From Ruminiclostridium cellobioparum subsp. termitidis CT1112 (GTDB lineage Bacteria; Bacillota; Clostridia; Acetivibrionales; DSM-1351): DNA of 64,000 bases. Both the position numbers and the translations under genes were made by a program. Position 1 is the first letter of the stretch; every line of letters starts with the position of its first letter. The notes below the pieces were generated by a model that ran no database searches, was not told the DNA's origin, and saw only the letters and a program-made list of their open reading frames with translations. This document shows positions 56,298 through 64,000 of this stretch, one piece after another. Location: NCBI RefSeq assembly GCF_000350485.1, contig NZ_AORV01000065.1:248001-312000 (forward strand). Reading direction: 5' to 3'.

Positions 56298-57452
56298 TTA
56301 TCCCAGTGTAGCGTGAACCCTTGGCATCCACTCGCTTATGGGTATTTTCTGAGGACAGTTTTCTTCACAGACTCTGCACTGAACACATTCGCTGGCGTGA
56401 TTCTCCTTGTTGAAGAAATTGCTGTAAGAAAATCTTGCTCCCTTTAAGTCTTCATGAATTACACTCTCATTGTACAGTGCAAAATTCTTTGGAATGTTTA
56501 CATTATTGGGACATGGCATGCAATAGGCACATGCGGTACACGGTATGGCCGCCCTTTGAGCATACCTGTCTATTACCTTACAGACAATGTCCAGGTCAGT
56601 TTTGTCCAAGGTTCCGACACCGGATTTGCCGGCAGATACAATATTTTCTTCAACCTGCTGCATAGTGCTCATACCGCTTAATACAACCGAAACCTCTGGC
56701 TGATTCCAGAGCCATTGCAAAGCCCAGTCTGCTCCCGATTGATTTTTTCCGTTCTCATCAAGAATGGCCTTGATATCTTTTGGAGGGTTAGCCAATTTAC
56801 CGCCTAAAAGAGGTTCCATTATTACAACTGCAATCCCTTTTTCCGCCGCATATTTTAACCCTTTTTGACCTGCCTGGTTTTCAATGTCGAGGTAATTGTA
56901 CTGTATCTGGCAGAAGTCCCACTTATCGTATCCATCTATTATTTCAATGAATGCTGAACCTTCATCGTGGAAGGAAAACCCGAGATATTTGATTTTTCCG
57001 GCCTTTTTAGCGGCTTCAGCCCTTTTGATAATATCAAACTTTAATATGACGTTATTCCACGAATTCCTTGAAAGAGAATGAAGCAGATAAAAGTCTATGT
57101 GATCAGTCTGAAGTTTTTCAAGCTGCTCGTCAAGTAATCTGTCAAAATCTTCAGGCTTTTTAATTAACCAGGTAGGGGATTTTGTAGCCAGTTTTACTTT
57201 TTCCCTGTAGCCGTCTTTCAGTGCCTTACCCGTTACTATTTCGCTGAAGCCATCATGATAAACATATGCCGTATCAATATAATTAACTCCCTTATCAATG
57301 GCATAGCGCATCATTCTTATTGCTTCAGCCTCATCAATTTTGTTCTGCGGCTTGTCGCCGGCTGTTTCAACTTCCCTGGTGGGTAAACGCATTGCTCCGA
57401 AACCAAGGGCAGATACCTTAAAATCCAGACTTCCGAAATTTCTGTACTGCAT
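56298..57452 (-). CDS. Aldo/keto reductase with C-terminal ferredoxin domain
   Basis: 384 residues. The AKR barrel (~1-280) has Asp60 and Tyr65 in IDTAYVYHDG, Lys in LATKSP and His in YLLHS. The tail holds CTACAYCMPCP and CVQCRVCEENCPQ, two 4Fe-4S cluster motifs. Such fused enzymes occur in strict anaerobes and reduce aldehydes or ketones with ferredoxin or NADPH. AGGAGG lies seven bases before the ATG at 57452. Confidence 0.92.
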   Translation of the reverse strand: MQYRNFGSLDFKVSALGFGAMRLPTREVETAGDKPQNKIDEAEAIRMMRYAIDKGVNYIDTAYVYHDGFSEIVTGKALKDGYREKVKLATKSPTWLIKKPEDFDRLLDEQLEKLQTDHIDFYLLHSLSRNSWNNVILKFDIIKRAEAAKKAGKIKYLGFSFHDEGSAFIEIIDGYDKWDFCQIQYNYLDIENQAGQKGLKYAAEKGIAVVIMEPLLGGKLANPPKDIKAILDENGKNQSGADWALQWLWNQPEVSVVLSGMSTMQQVEENIVSAGKSGVGTLDKTDLDIVCKVIDRYAQRAAIPCTACAYCMPCPNNVNIPKNFALYNESVIHEDLKGARFSYSNFFNKENHASECVQCRVCEENCPQKIPISEWMPRVHATLG

Positions 57453-57749
57453 AATCATGCCTCCTGTAATAAATCTTATTTTTGTCCTGCGAGTCAAAAT
57501 TTTACCAGGTAGAGTATATGTATTTTGTTACGTATCAAGCAACCCATACATTTTTTTATTGCCGTCCATGGACGGCATCAGCTGTCTCAGCTGATTATAA
57601 CCGGGTTATAGCAGTCCCCGCCTCCAACAGGCGGCGGGGACTGTTTTACCTGTACCCCTGCGTTATAAATAAAGTGTATACCTTAGAGTGCACTTTAATG
57701 CAATAGTTTTTTGTTAAATGAAAAGGTAAATTCTTGATTGCATTGGAGG
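57453..57749. other. Spacer with a run of four palindromes
   Basis: Between the AKR start and the GH95 stop. The palindromes at 57561-57643 are listed separately. The rest is AT-rich and shows no gene. Confidence 0.5.
57561..57643. repeat. Cluster of four back-to-back palindromes
   Basis: GCCGTCCATGGACGGC (57561-57576, perfect 16-mer); TCAGCTG/CAGCTGA (57578-57594); TATAACC/GGTTATA (57596-57610); CAGTCCCCGC with GCGGGGACTG (57612-57643) followed by TTTT. The last is terminator-like on the forward strand, yet no forward gene lies before it. Each palindrome starts within two bases of the former one. Confidence 0.7.
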
Positions 57750-60119
57750 TTAGCTTATTTTAAAGCCGGTGATTAAACTGTCCCGGTTCCCTGCTACCTC
57801 ATACCATATTCCGGCTTCTGCATCAAATTCAATGGAAGTCTCCCCGTACCTTACTTTTACCCTGCCGGTTTCTACCGGTTTGATTTTTGCCAGCACCAGT
57901 TTTCCGGAGCTCCACTCAATATTCACTTCAAAGCCCCCTCTTGCCTTCAGGCCGGTAACCGAACCCTTGTCCCACTCCTCCGGCAGGGCAGGAAGGAGCA
58001 GAATCTCATTGAGGTGGCTTTGCAGCAGCATTTCTGCTATGCCGGCCACTGCTCCCAGATTGCCGTCAATCTGGAAAACCTCCAGTTCACCTTCTGTTTC
58101 CCCCAGGGGAGGATGAAGTCCGAAGAGATTGTCATACATGGCGTGGGTGATGAACTGCCTGCAATAGTCATATGCCTTTCCGCTCTCCCTCAGCCTTGCA
58201 AAAATCCCTATAAGCCATGCACAATTCCAGCCGATGTGACCGCTGCTGTTTTCCAGCCTCCTGTCTATCAGCCTTTTCACCGCCTGTACCAACCCTGGCG
58301 TATCCTTCTGGTTTATCAGCGCAAAGGGGTGGAAGGCAACAACCGGCGCAAAATGCCTGTGACCGGCATCCACTTCCCTGAAATCCTCAATCCACTCCTG
58401 GAGCTGACCGTATCTGCCGATTTTGAATCCGGGCAGCAGCGGCAGCTTTTGGGCTAAAACCGCTGCAAATCCGTCATCCATGTGGAAACGCTCATTTGCT
58501 TCTATAATATTGCCGAACAGTTCCTTTATCAACGCCATATCCATGGTGGAGGAATAGCTGACACTGCAGGGTCGGCCCTCTGAATCAAAAAAGCTGTTTT
58601 CCGGGGAAGTGGACGGACAGGTGTGCAATTTTCCGTCCTCACCTTCTACCAGCCAGTCCAGACAAAACAGCGCCGCACCTTTCATAACCGGATAGCAGGT
58701 TTCAATGAGGTATTCACTGTCCCGTGTAAAACGGTAATGTTCGTATAAATTGGCACACAACCATACGCCCGCCATAGGCCAGTAGGCATATTTTGCCAGA
58801 CCCGAAACAGGAGCAGTCTGCCTCCAGATATCCACATTGTGATTCACCGCAAAACCGCTGCAGTGATTGGTCAGCTCGGCCGTTTTCACTCCGCTGTCCT
58901 TCAGTTCCCTGACCATATCAATGAGCGGGGCTTCACAGTCGCTCAGATTGCAGACACCTGCCGGCCAATAATTCATTTCCACATTGATATTTGTTGTCCA
59001 GTTGCTGCTCCAGGCCGGCCGCATGTCCTCATTCCAGATTCCCTGGAGATTGGCGGGCTGGGAGCCTTCCCGCGAACTTGCTGTCAAAAGATACCTTCCA
59101 TAATTGAAGAGCAGGCTGAACAAGCCGTTGTCCCTCTCCCCCCGTTTAAAACGCCGGATTCTCTCGTCGGTGGGTAGCATGGCTCTTTCCTCATCTCCCA
59201 GCTGTAAACCAACACGGCCGTATAGACTGCGATGATCTGCAATATGCTCTTCCTTAAGAACAAGGTATCCCTTTTTCTCCGAAGCTGTTATCCGCTCTCT
59301 GCAACAAGATTCCAAAACCCGGTCATTAACTTCCAAGGGGCTGTCATAACCCCTGTATCCGTTGGCCGTACTCAGCAGCAGCAAGACTTCGCTTGCATTC
59401 TCTATAGTTATTTTTCCTTCTTTTGCACTCACTTTCCCATGGTCCACAGCCGCCTTCAAATGAATATGAAATCTCATCCCCGGGCTTTCAGTATCATATA
59501 CAACAGGATTCCGGCTACTGACATAATTGGGTTCCACATGGGACGGAGCATTTCCATACAGTACCAGGCCATCTTCACCATTCTCACCCACTCTGCACTG
59601 CAGCCGGCTCTCCAGTCCCACCGTCAGATTGAGCCTTTGAGCCGATGGGCTGACGATTCTGACAGCCATGACATTTGCAGGATAAGAGACAAAAACCTCA
59701 CTGCTTATCAAACTCCCGTGGGCCTGAAAAGATGCCGAAGCTACGGCTGTCTCCAGGTCCAGCTCCCTGCGGTATTCAGTGAAATCCGCCACATCATTAT
59801 AACTGATGTGCAGCGTTCCCAAAGGCATATAGGATTCATTCCAGCAGCCCAGCATATCCTGCTCCATCAGCTTCTCCGCTTCATGGTACTTCCCGTTGAA
59901 AATGAGACTGCGTACGCCGGACAATTGCCCGGCTGCTACGGGAACCTCTTTTACTCCGGGCACTCCGGACCATAATGTATCCGAATTAAGGCTAATACGC
60001 TCCCCGGGGCAGGAGCCGTAAACCATGGCTCCCATATGCCCGTTTCCCAGGGGAAGAGCCTCTTTAAAAGCCCGGGCAGGCCTTTGATACCACAGTTTGG
60101 AATTAAGATTCAAGCTCAT
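57750..60119 (-). CDS. GH95 alpha-L-fucosidase-family protein
   Basis: 789 residues, no signal peptide, cytoplasmic. N-terminal super-sandwich (~1-260; LPLGNGHMGAMVYG, LNSDTLWSG), linker, then the (alpha/alpha)6 barrel with GSQPANLQGIWNEDM, NWTTNINVEMNYWPAG and GNLGAVAGIAEML, which carry the catalytic Asn, Asp and Glu positions of GH95. It releases alpha-1,2-fucose (or L-galactose) from plant or animal glycans. ATG at 60119 has GGAGAA upstream. Next to GH106-like and GH42 genes it fits side-chain trimming. Confidence 0.9.
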   Translation of the reverse strand: MSLNLNSKLWYQRPARAFKEALPLGNGHMGAMVYGSCPGERISLNSDTLWSGVPGVKEVPVAAGQLSGVRSLIFNGKYHEAEKLMEQDMLGCWNESYMPLGTLHISYNDVADFTEYRRELDLETAVASASFQAHGSLISSEVFVSYPANVMAVRIVSPSAQRLNLTVGLESRLQCRVGENGEDGLVLYGNAPSHVEPNYVSSRNPVVYDTESPGMRFHIHLKAAVDHGKVSAKEGKITIENASEVLLLLSTANGYRGYDSPLEVNDRVLESCCRERITASEKKGYLVLKEEHIADHRSLYGRVGLQLGDEERAMLPTDERIRRFKRGERDNGLFSLLFNYGRYLLTASSREGSQPANLQGIWNEDMRPAWSSNWTTNINVEMNYWPAGVCNLSDCEAPLIDMVRELKDSGVKTAELTNHCSGFAVNHNVDIWRQTAPVSGLAKYAYWPMAGVWLCANLYEHYRFTRDSEYLIETCYPVMKGAALFCLDWLVEGEDGKLHTCPSTSPENSFFDSEGRPCSVSYSSTMDMALIKELFGNIIEANERFHMDDGFAAVLAQKLPLLPGFKIGRYGQLQEWIEDFREVDAGHRHFAPVVAFHPFALINQKDTPGLVQAVKRLIDRRLENSSGHIGWNCAWLIGIFARLRESGKAYDYCRQFITHAMYDNLFGLHPPLGETEGELEVFQIDGNLGAVAGIAEMLLQSHLNEILLLPALPEEWDKGSVTGLKARGGFEVNIEWSSGKLVLAKIKPVETGRVKVRYGETSIEFDAEAGIWYEVAGNRDSLITGFKIS

Positions 60120-60132
60120 ATATATTCTCCAT

Positions 60133-60183
60133 TTCGTAGGTTGCACATTTTCATAGGTCGTACATATTCATAGGTTTGTACAT
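60133..60183. repeat. Three tandem 17-base repeats before the GH95 gene
   Basis: Units start at 60133, 60150 and 60167 and share TTCRTAGGTYGYACATW-type sequence with two or three substitutions each. They lie in the short gap between the GH106-like stop and the GH95 start, upstream of its ribosome site on the reverse strand. Confidence 0.7.
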
Positions 60184-60211
60184 AGAGGTAAAGTCCAATG
60201 TAAAGCCGGGC

Positions 60212-62821
60212 CTATACCCTTAGCTGCGGCCGCGACCGCAACCCGAAGGGCGGCAGCACCGCAAGAGCCGACCACGCATCTCCCGCCCGCCATACCGGTG
60301 TAGTTGAAAGTTCAATTGCAATCACATTTTCACCCTGCTCCAGAACCAGCTCGAAATCATAGGGAGTACCAATGCGCCTGCCACAGGACTTTCTGTTGAC
60401 AAAAACCTCCACGGCATCCGGCAGTCCCTCAAGTGCAAGAACAGCCTGCCTTGGCCCTGCCTTCTCAATCAAAACAGTTTCATAGCGCACCATGCCGTTG
60501 AACTTACCTTCGGCCGCCCAATCGGTTAAATCCGGAAAAACTTCCTCTTCCCCGATGTCGCACAGCCACTTGAAATCAGGATATTCACTCACGTCTGCAC
60601 AGAATACCTTCCATGCACCCTGCAGTTTTTCACAGCTGTCTCCGGGTGTAAAGGGCGGTGCATACGGGGCTTCATCCGTTAAAATGATAACAGCTGCTTC
60701 CCCCGGTGCCAGTTGCAGCCGGAAAGATGTCTTTCCTCCAGAAATTCCCTCGCACAGTGTATATATCCTGTTCTTCCACCCGTCAAGCCTCAGAACCTTT
60801 CCCGTACATTCCTGAAATGCAGCTGTTACAACAGTATCTACAGCATTTACCGTATTCTCATTGAAAAAGTATATGCAAATCCCGCTGTCATTCCGGTAGG
60901 AATAGGTACGCAGATCGGGATAAACTCCGTCAGTCTCTATTGCAGGCCCTATAGCTTCCTGCACCATTCCGGCAAGCGTTTCAAGTGAAACCACCGGGAC
61001 GGCGGCCAGCTTCTTCAAAACTTCAGCCTCATCGGGTATGTCCTCGCAAACAGCCCGGGGCACACCCTCCAGCAGGAATACGGGATACCCATTTTGTACC
61101 GCCTCACCTGCAAAACGCGCCGCCGCCTGCGGAATATATTCACAGTACGGAATCACCAGAGCGCGGTAGGCCTGTGTACCCGCATGGAGCAGGGTATCAA
61201 ATTTCATACCATATTTTTCAGGCTCTGCAAACAGGTCATTGGGAACAACATCACATTCTATCTGATGCTCCATCAATGCTCTGAGGGGCTTCTGAAACAG
61301 CATGGCACCGCCCGCCCATTCGGCATCGGCATGGTACAGCACCGCAACTTCGGCCAGATAACGTCCTCCCGAAAGCAAATGGCTCATGCGGTTCATATAT
61401 GCCATCAGTTCCCCAAAGTGCCAGTATTGCGGATGATTCCCCCCGGCATAAAAATGCGGCGGGCAGTCGGGGTCCGGAAAAGCCTTGGGAGAAAAAGCGT
61501 GGGGAACAAAGTGGTTGATGCCCCGGCACAGCATGTGATCAGCCAGCCATTTCATAAGGGAAACGCCTTCCTGCCAGCCGTATGCTCCAAAAATCTCACA
61601 CATGGCCCTTCCTTCTTTTTTTGCATCTATGTGGGCCAGGGAGCTGCCCATTTTTGCCAGTCCGAAATGAAAGAATTCCCCGTCCCTGTCGGACGCCACC
61701 CATTGGTGGACGGTCTGGGTGAGCCCGGGCATGATCTGCAGCAGCACCACATCAATCCCGGCCATGCCCATTCCCGAAATACTTCTAAAATAATGTCCCG
61801 TGCTGCAGCCCAGCCTTCCATGGGAATTGTCGTCCTCTATAATATGTCCGATATGTGAAACGCCGCGCTGGCTGCACCACTGGTGAATCTGCTTTGAAAA
61901 TGCGGCCTCCAGTTGAAGGGTCACTTCATCCATATAGGCATACCGGATTTTACCGGTAGCCTGTCCCGCATAAAACCACAGCGCCGCAAGAAAGATAGAG
62001 AAATCGTCCTTCCAGCGTTTCTTCAATCTCTCTCTCAGTTCCCCGCTCCAGGGGATAAATTTCATGCCTTTTCCCAGCCGTGCCTGAAAATCATAGCCCG
62101 GCAAATTGCCAAATTCCTGCTCGTCGGAAAAAAAGCCCATAAAGGTTTTGCCGAAATCCTCACGGTACCTTTCGTAATGGGGCCTGTATACCTGATCAAT
62201 CAGTACGCCCACCGATTGTGAATCCAGTATGTTAAAATAATCCCTCTTTCCGTCGCCATGGTGGGTGGCGTATATTATAAACACCCTCCATAACCCCCGG
62301 GGTACATCCCAGCGAAGCCATCCGTTGCGCACCTGCGCCGTCAGCTCCACACCCTGCCTGAGATCAATATCCCCCGTATCCGGGCTGGTCCGGGGGTAAG
62401 CCGTTACAGCTATGAGTTCATCGCCTTCTCCAAGCACGGCGTCCACCAGCATGGCACTCTTTTCCAGGGGGCCGTTCACATCGGCATGCCACTCTGTCAG
62501 AAAAAGATTGGCCAAATTCTTATGGGCACCTGAGAATACTCCATTGGCATGGCCGGTTGGAAAACTGTCGTCATCCAGAAGCCATACCTGCATATTATTG
62601 GTGCGCGCCTCCTCCATAATGAGATCCATGTCACGCCACCAGTGCTCTCCGGCAAAATCCGGGTGAGGCCTTGATTCCACACATACAGCTGAAATATTGC
62701 TTTCACGGATGCGCTTCATTTCCTCCAGAAGGACCTCCGGAGCCTCCCCGTGCTGCCAGAAAAACGGAAAAATATAATTGTCCTGACGGTTCTTTAAAAT
62801 CTGCTGCAGTTTATTGTCCAT
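60212..62821 (-). CDS. GH106-like glycoside hydrolase (putative alpha-L-rhamnosidase)
   Basis: 869 residues. The barrel opens FPFFWQHGEAPEVLLEEM and shows MQVWLLDDDSFPTGHANG and MGFFSDEQEFGN, the acidic segment where GH106 members carry catalytic Glu. The C-terminal ~120 residues are a galactose-binding-like sandwich (GMVRYETVLIEKAGPRQAVL). No signal peptide. Family call rests on overall motif order; substrate rhamnose is an inference. GGGAGG before the ATG at 62821; it overlaps the GH42 gene by 11 bases, so they are coupled. Confidence 0.7.
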   Translation of the reverse strand: MDNKLQQILKNRQDNYIFPFFWQHGEAPEVLLEEMKRIRESNISAVCVESRPHPDFAGEHWWRDMDLIMEEARTNNMQVWLLDDDSFPTGHANGVFSGAHKNLANLFLTEWHADVNGPLEKSAMLVDAVLGEGDELIAVTAYPRTSPDTGDIDLRQGVELTAQVRNGWLRWDVPRGLWRVFIIYATHHGDGKRDYFNILDSQSVGVLIDQVYRPHYERYREDFGKTFMGFFSDEQEFGNLPGYDFQARLGKGMKFIPWSGELRERLKKRWKDDFSIFLAALWFYAGQATGKIRYAYMDEVTLQLEAAFSKQIHQWCSQRGVSHIGHIIEDDNSHGRLGCSTGHYFRSISGMGMAGIDVVLLQIMPGLTQTVHQWVASDRDGEFFHFGLAKMGSSLAHIDAKKEGRAMCEIFGAYGWQEGVSLMKWLADHMLCRGINHFVPHAFSPKAFPDPDCPPHFYAGGNHPQYWHFGELMAYMNRMSHLLSGGRYLAEVAVLYHADAEWAGGAMLFQKPLRALMEHQIECDVVPNDLFAEPEKYGMKFDTLLHAGTQAYRALVIPYCEYIPQAAARFAGEAVQNGYPVFLLEGVPRAVCEDIPDEAEVLKKLAAVPVVSLETLAGMVQEAIGPAIETDGVYPDLRTYSYRNDSGICIYFFNENTVNAVDTVVTAAFQECTGKVLRLDGWKNRIYTLCEGISGGKTSFRLQLAPGEAAVIILTDEAPYAPPFTPGDSCEKLQGAWKVFCADVSEYPDFKWLCDIGEEEVFPDLTDWAAEGKFNGMVRYETVLIEKAGPRQAVLALEGLPDAVEVFVNRKSCGRRIGTPYDFELVLEQGENVIAIELSTTPVWRAGDAWSALAVLPPFGLRSRPQLRV

Positions 62822-64000
62822 TCTTATCCTCCCTGGCTGCCCGGGCAAAAATTTCTACCCCGTACTCTCTGACCATGCCCTGACAACCCGGTGAGACCGG
62901 CCTCCAGGTCTGATCTATTTTAAGGCTTTGGGCCTTATTCGTATGATTTATGGCAAACATATAGTCGTTTTTTCTGCCGTTCCTTACAGTGAGCTCCACA
63001 CCATCGGGTGAAGCGCCCCAGTTTGGAAGGGACAGCTCCGATATCAGATAATCCGCCAGTCTGTCCATCAGAGGTCCATCCGGCTCTGTGGCAATGTAGA
63101 AAGCTTTGCCTTTGCCAAAACCGTTTACAGTAATGGCAGGGGTATCCTTATAGAATTCTTCCTTATACTCCGCAAGCACTTCCGCCCCTTTCAGCGTGAC
63201 AATGTCACACCATTTCCGGGCTTTTCCCCTCTCTCTGCCATTTTTCCATTCAACTTCAACCTCCATATCCAGAAGGCAGTCATAATCCCTTATGACAAGG
63301 CCGCTAAGCCTGCCCAAATTCCCCGGCAGTTCCCTGTCCAGCTCACATACACTGTTGATGTTCTTTACGCCTGTCCGCATTGTAAGCACTAGATTTCCGC
63401 CGTTGGACACATAATTTTCAAATTTTTCCTCCAACTCAGGTGTCATGAGAATCTGCAGTGGTGCTATCACCAACCTGTAAGCTGAAAAATCATCCTTTTC
63501 GCTTATAAAATCCATGAGAACATTGCGTTTGTAAAACCCGTCATAATATTTTTTTATCTGGTCAACATAACTAAGTTCAGGGTGATGAGGCTGTATTTGA
63601 AAGGCCCAGTCCTGATCATAGGAAAAGAGGACAGCCACCTGGGCTTTTGTTACCACTCCATGGATATCCTCCATGACAGGAACCATTTCTGCAATAGTCT
63701 TTTTTAATTCCTCATACCGTCTGCCCGGAATACCACTGTGAGGCAAAATCCCATGCCAGTACTGCTCGGTTCCCACAGTACAGGTTCTCCACCTGAAGTA
63801 GACTATGGTATCGGCTCCGTGCGCCACACAGTGCATGGTCCACAGTCTGAGCTGGCCGGGACGCGGCGTTCTGCCTATAATGGCACCGCCGGTAGGGCCT
63901 GCTTCCAGTTCCATCATCCAGAAATTCTTCTTCTTTACTCCCCTGATGAAATCCAGACATGCCGAAATCTCAAAATCCGGCTGTCCTTCTCCGCTTTCAA
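62811..64000 (-). CDS. GH42-type beta-galactosidase, 5' end cut by window edge
   Basis: The frame is open to the window edge, so the N-terminal part of the barrel lies outside. Visible are the final barrel strand with FWMMELEAGP (probable nucleophile Glu), the trimerisation domain (~MPVMEDIHGVVTKAQVAVLFSYDQDW, LVIAPLQILMTPELEEKFENYV) and the C-terminal sandwich ending DKNGQ. It removes beta-galactosyl units from oligosaccharides in the cytosol. First of three coupled glycosidase genes. Confidence 0.85.
   Translation of the reverse strand, partial: ESGEGQPDFEISACLDFIRGVKKKNFWMMELEAGPTGGAIIGRTPRPGQLRLWTMHCVAHGADTIVYFRWRTCTVGTEQYWHGILPHSGIPGRRYEELKKTIAEMVPVMEDIHGVVTKAQVAVLFSYDQDWAFQIQPHHPELSYVDQIKKYYDGFYKRNVLMDFISEKDDFSAYRLVIAPLQILMTPELEEKFENYVSNGGNLVLTMRTGVKNINSVCELDRELPGNLGRLSGLVIRDYDCLLDMEVEVEWKNGRERGKARKWCDIVTLKGAEVLAEYKEEFYKDTPAITVNGFGKGKAFYIATEPDGPLMDRLADYLISELSLPNWGASPDGVELTVRNGRKNDYMFAINHTNKAQSLKIDQTWRPVSPGCQGMVREYGVEIFARAAREDKNGQ

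Noticed and set aside
1-64000. tRNA, rRNA, replication origin, prophage
   Set aside because: No cloverleaf with CCA-type ends, no rRNA core sequence, no DnaA-box cluster and no phage structural gene was seen by eye.

Overview
The window looks like the chromosome of an anaerobic, plant-polysaccharide-degrading clostridium. It carries many glycoside hydrolases (GH9, GH95, GH42, GH106-like, agarase-like, GHL10-like), a giant S-layer-homology protein, a pyrophosphate-type phosphofructokinase, a pyruvate formate-lyase and AT-rich spacers. The likely relatives are the cellulolytic Ruminiclostridium/Acetivibrio group; that placement is inference from gene content, not a database match. No rRNA, tRNA or CRISPR array was seen.

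Layout. 1-1872: cut-off end of a secreted GHL10-type hydrolase. 2243-2446: a ~200-base nested palindrome. 2706-11100: an accessory block with a CPBP protease, a beheaded serine recombinase, a WYL regulator with two matching operators, a DUF3795/peptidase-S51 fusion with a flavoprotein and a DUF2461 protein, then a two-component system and a secreted protein. 11204-13868: divergent glycolytic genes fba and PPi-pfk. 14017-17322: small housekeeping and degraded genes (a frameshifted acetyltransferase, an internally deleted AraC regulator, HAD and HD hydrolases, an alpha/beta hydrolase). 17522-19978: pyruvate formate-lyase behind a ZTP (pfl-motif) riboswitch whose pseudoknot strand is also the 5' arm of a terminator. 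20105-21489: PfpI and Cof-type proteins. 21588-28553: a 2321-residue surface protein (lamin-tail, phosphoesterase, FN3 and SLH domains). 28919-31741: gldA-dhaK-dhaL for glycerol. 31824-38270: an LplABC-type sugar importer with a DUF6259 protein and an aldose epimerase.

38424-47347 is a second sugar locus. It has two paralogous RpiR regulators, an agarase-like hydrolase, a fucose-isomerase-like protein, a two-domain phosphomannose-isomerase-like protein and a ROK kinase. The isomerase operon starts with a strong promoter and a ~285-base leader packed with hairpins that matches no riboswitch I recognise; this is the best candidate for something undescribed. The importer promoter has a perfect palindrome in its -35/-10 spacer, and the first RpiR gene follows three 19-base repeats, so a local repressor circuit is likely.

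47465-52584: an ABC exporter with a NarL-type two-component system. 52607-57452: an esterase-like hydrolase, a flavin reductase, a GH9 lipoprotein and an iron-sulfur aldo/keto reductase. 57750-64000: GH95, GH106-like and GH42 enzymes in a row, the last cut by the window edge. Together the enzymes suggest trimming of fucose-, rhamnose- and galactose-bearing plant glycans. The monosaccharides would be taken up by the LplABC importer, isomerised and phosphorylated, and fed to glycolysis and formate fermentation.
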